This document shows positions 60,010-60,576 of a stretch of 60,576 nt of DNA, one piece after another. Position 1 is the first letter of the stretch, and each line of letters starts with the position of its first letter. The notes under the pieces were generated by a model. That model was not told the DNA's origin and made no database searches. It saw only the letters and a list, made by a program, of their open reading frames with translations. Made by a program: the position numbers and the translations under genes. Source of the DNA: Bradyrhizobium stylosanthis (GTDB lineage Bacteria > Pseudomonadota > Alphaproteobacteria > Rhizobiales > Xanthobacteraceae); assembly GCF_001641335.1 (NCBI RefSeq), contig NZ_LVEM01000012.1, forward strand, positions 497-61,072. Direction: 5' to 3'.

Positions 60010-60576
60010 TCAGATCAGGCTCGACTTGCCGCGGCTCAGCACCTCGCCCGCGCCCTTGTCGCCGACGATCCTGCCCTGCTCGTACACCACGCGCCCCCGG
60101 GCGATGGTGGTGACGGGCCAGCCTGTGATCTCAAAGCCTTCCCACGGCGTGTAGTCGGAGCCGTGGTGCAGATCGGACTGCTGAATTTTCTTCGTCAGCT
60201 TGGGGTCCCACAGCGCGATGTCGGCATCGAAGCCGACGCCGATCGAGCCCTTGCGCGGATAGAGGCCATAGATGCGGGCGTGGTTGGTCGCGGTCAGCTC
60301 GACGAACTTTTGCAGGGTGATGCGGCCCTTCGAGACGCCCTCGGAGAACAGGATCGGCAACCGGGTCTCGACACCGGGAATGCCGTTCGGCACCCAGCGG
60401 AACGAGGTGCGCGCATTCGGCGTCAGCTTGCCCTTGGGATCGTCGTAGCGGAACGGGCAATGGTCTGACGAGAAGGTCTGGAACACGCCCGTCGTGATGC
60501 CCTCCCAGATCGCCTGCTGGCTCTCGGCATCGCGCGGCGGCGGCGAGCAGACGTACTTCGCCCCCGTGATGTCCAT
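60010..60576 (-). CDS. Second dihydropyrimidinase / hydantoinase (C-terminal part, N-terminus off the window)
   Basis: The frame is open at the right edge; 188 residues are visible. CSPPPRD, the metal-binding Asp in SSDHCPFRYDD, PNGIPGVETRLPILFSEGVSKGRI, FVELTATNHARIYGLYPRKGSIGVGFDADIALWDP and GWPVTTIARGRVVYE correspond in order to the hydantoinase at 31915-33384. The two are clearly homologous but differ throughout, so they are paralogues and not a recent duplication. The histidine pair and carboxylated lysine lie outside the window. The visible Met at the edge is internal. Confidence 0.9.
   Translation of the reverse strand: MDITGAKYVCSPPPRDAESQQAIWEGITTGVFQTFSSDHCPFRYDDPKGKLTPNARTSFRWVPNGIPGVETRLPILFSEGVSKGRITLQKFVELTATNHARIYGLYPRKGSIGVGFDADIALWDPKLTKKIQQSDLHHGSDYTPWEGFEITGWPVTTIARGRVVYEQGRIVGDKGAGEVLSRGKSSLI

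Overview
The window looks like chromosomal DNA of a GC-rich alphaproteobacterium of the Bradyrhizobium/Rhodopseudomonas type. The reasons are strong G/C at third codon positions, many ATGA start-stop overlaps, dispersed palindromes of the kind common in Bradyrhizobium (42729-42859), and a gene content of exopolysaccharide synthesis, peptide-type ABC transporters, hydantoin genes and aromatic/furan catabolism. This assignment is inference. I see no tRNA, rRNA, CRISPR array, transposase or phage gene.

Region 1 (about 1-17.6 kb) is a cell-surface and exopolysaccharide region. It opens with the N-terminal 920 residues of a giant adhesin on the minus strand: a DUF4347 domain followed by Ig-like repeats, with the C-terminus outside the window. 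Next come a ParB-N-domain protein, a GH5 glycosidase, a Wzy/O-antigen-ligase type polymerase, a CelD-like GNAT acyltransferase, an FAD oxidoreductase, a Wzx-type flippase, a Wzz/BY-kinase-like co-polymerase with a degenerate ATPase domain, a GT4 glycosyltransferase and a GINT1-like beta-propeller protein. Most of these genes stand alone on alternating strands. They are separated by AT-richer gaps containing many TTAA/TTAAC motifs.

Region 2 (17.8-42.7 kb, almost all minus strand) is an uptake and hydantoin/amide catabolism island. It holds two complete peptide-type ABC importers, one with separate ATPases and one with a fused double ATPase. It also holds an FMO-like oxidoreductase, an SDR, an NAD-dependent epimerase, a D-hydantoinase, a hydantoin racemase (the only plus-strand gene here), a flavin reductase, an N-carbamoyl-D-amino-acid-hydrolase-like nitrilase, a class III aminotransferase and the ATP-dependent hydantoinase/oxoprolinase pair HyuB/HyuA. 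A MocR-type PLP-binding regulator lies upstream of hyuA. Two chemically different ways of opening hydantoin-like rings, plus a racemase, therefore sit together.

Region 3 (42.9-57.5 kb, minus strand) matches, gene for gene, the furfural/5-hydroxymethylfurfural/2-furoate (hmf) pathway known from Cupriavidus basilensis. The set is a GMC oxidoreductase (HmfH-like), an MFS carrier, a crotonase-fold hydrolase (HmfE-like), an acyl-CoA ligase (HmfD-like), a three-subunit molybdenum hydroxylase (HmfCBA-like), a UbiD decarboxylase (HmfF-like) and a UbiX flavin prenyltransferase (HmfG-like). An AraC regulator lies inside the cluster, a divergent LysR regulator beside it, and an aldehyde dehydrogenase at its end. 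HmfH, HmfF and HmfG would convert furan aldehydes and furandicarboxylate to 2-furoate. HmfD, HmfABC and HmfE would convert 2-furoate to 2-oxoglutarate through CoA esters. The large hydroxylase subunit carries a fused C-terminal CoxG-type SRPBCC domain. A perfect 12-bp-arm palindrome lies between ubiX and the LysR gene.

Region 4 (58.6-60.6 kb) has a Bug/TctC-type periplasmic binding protein and the C-terminal part of a second hydantoinase that runs off the right edge.
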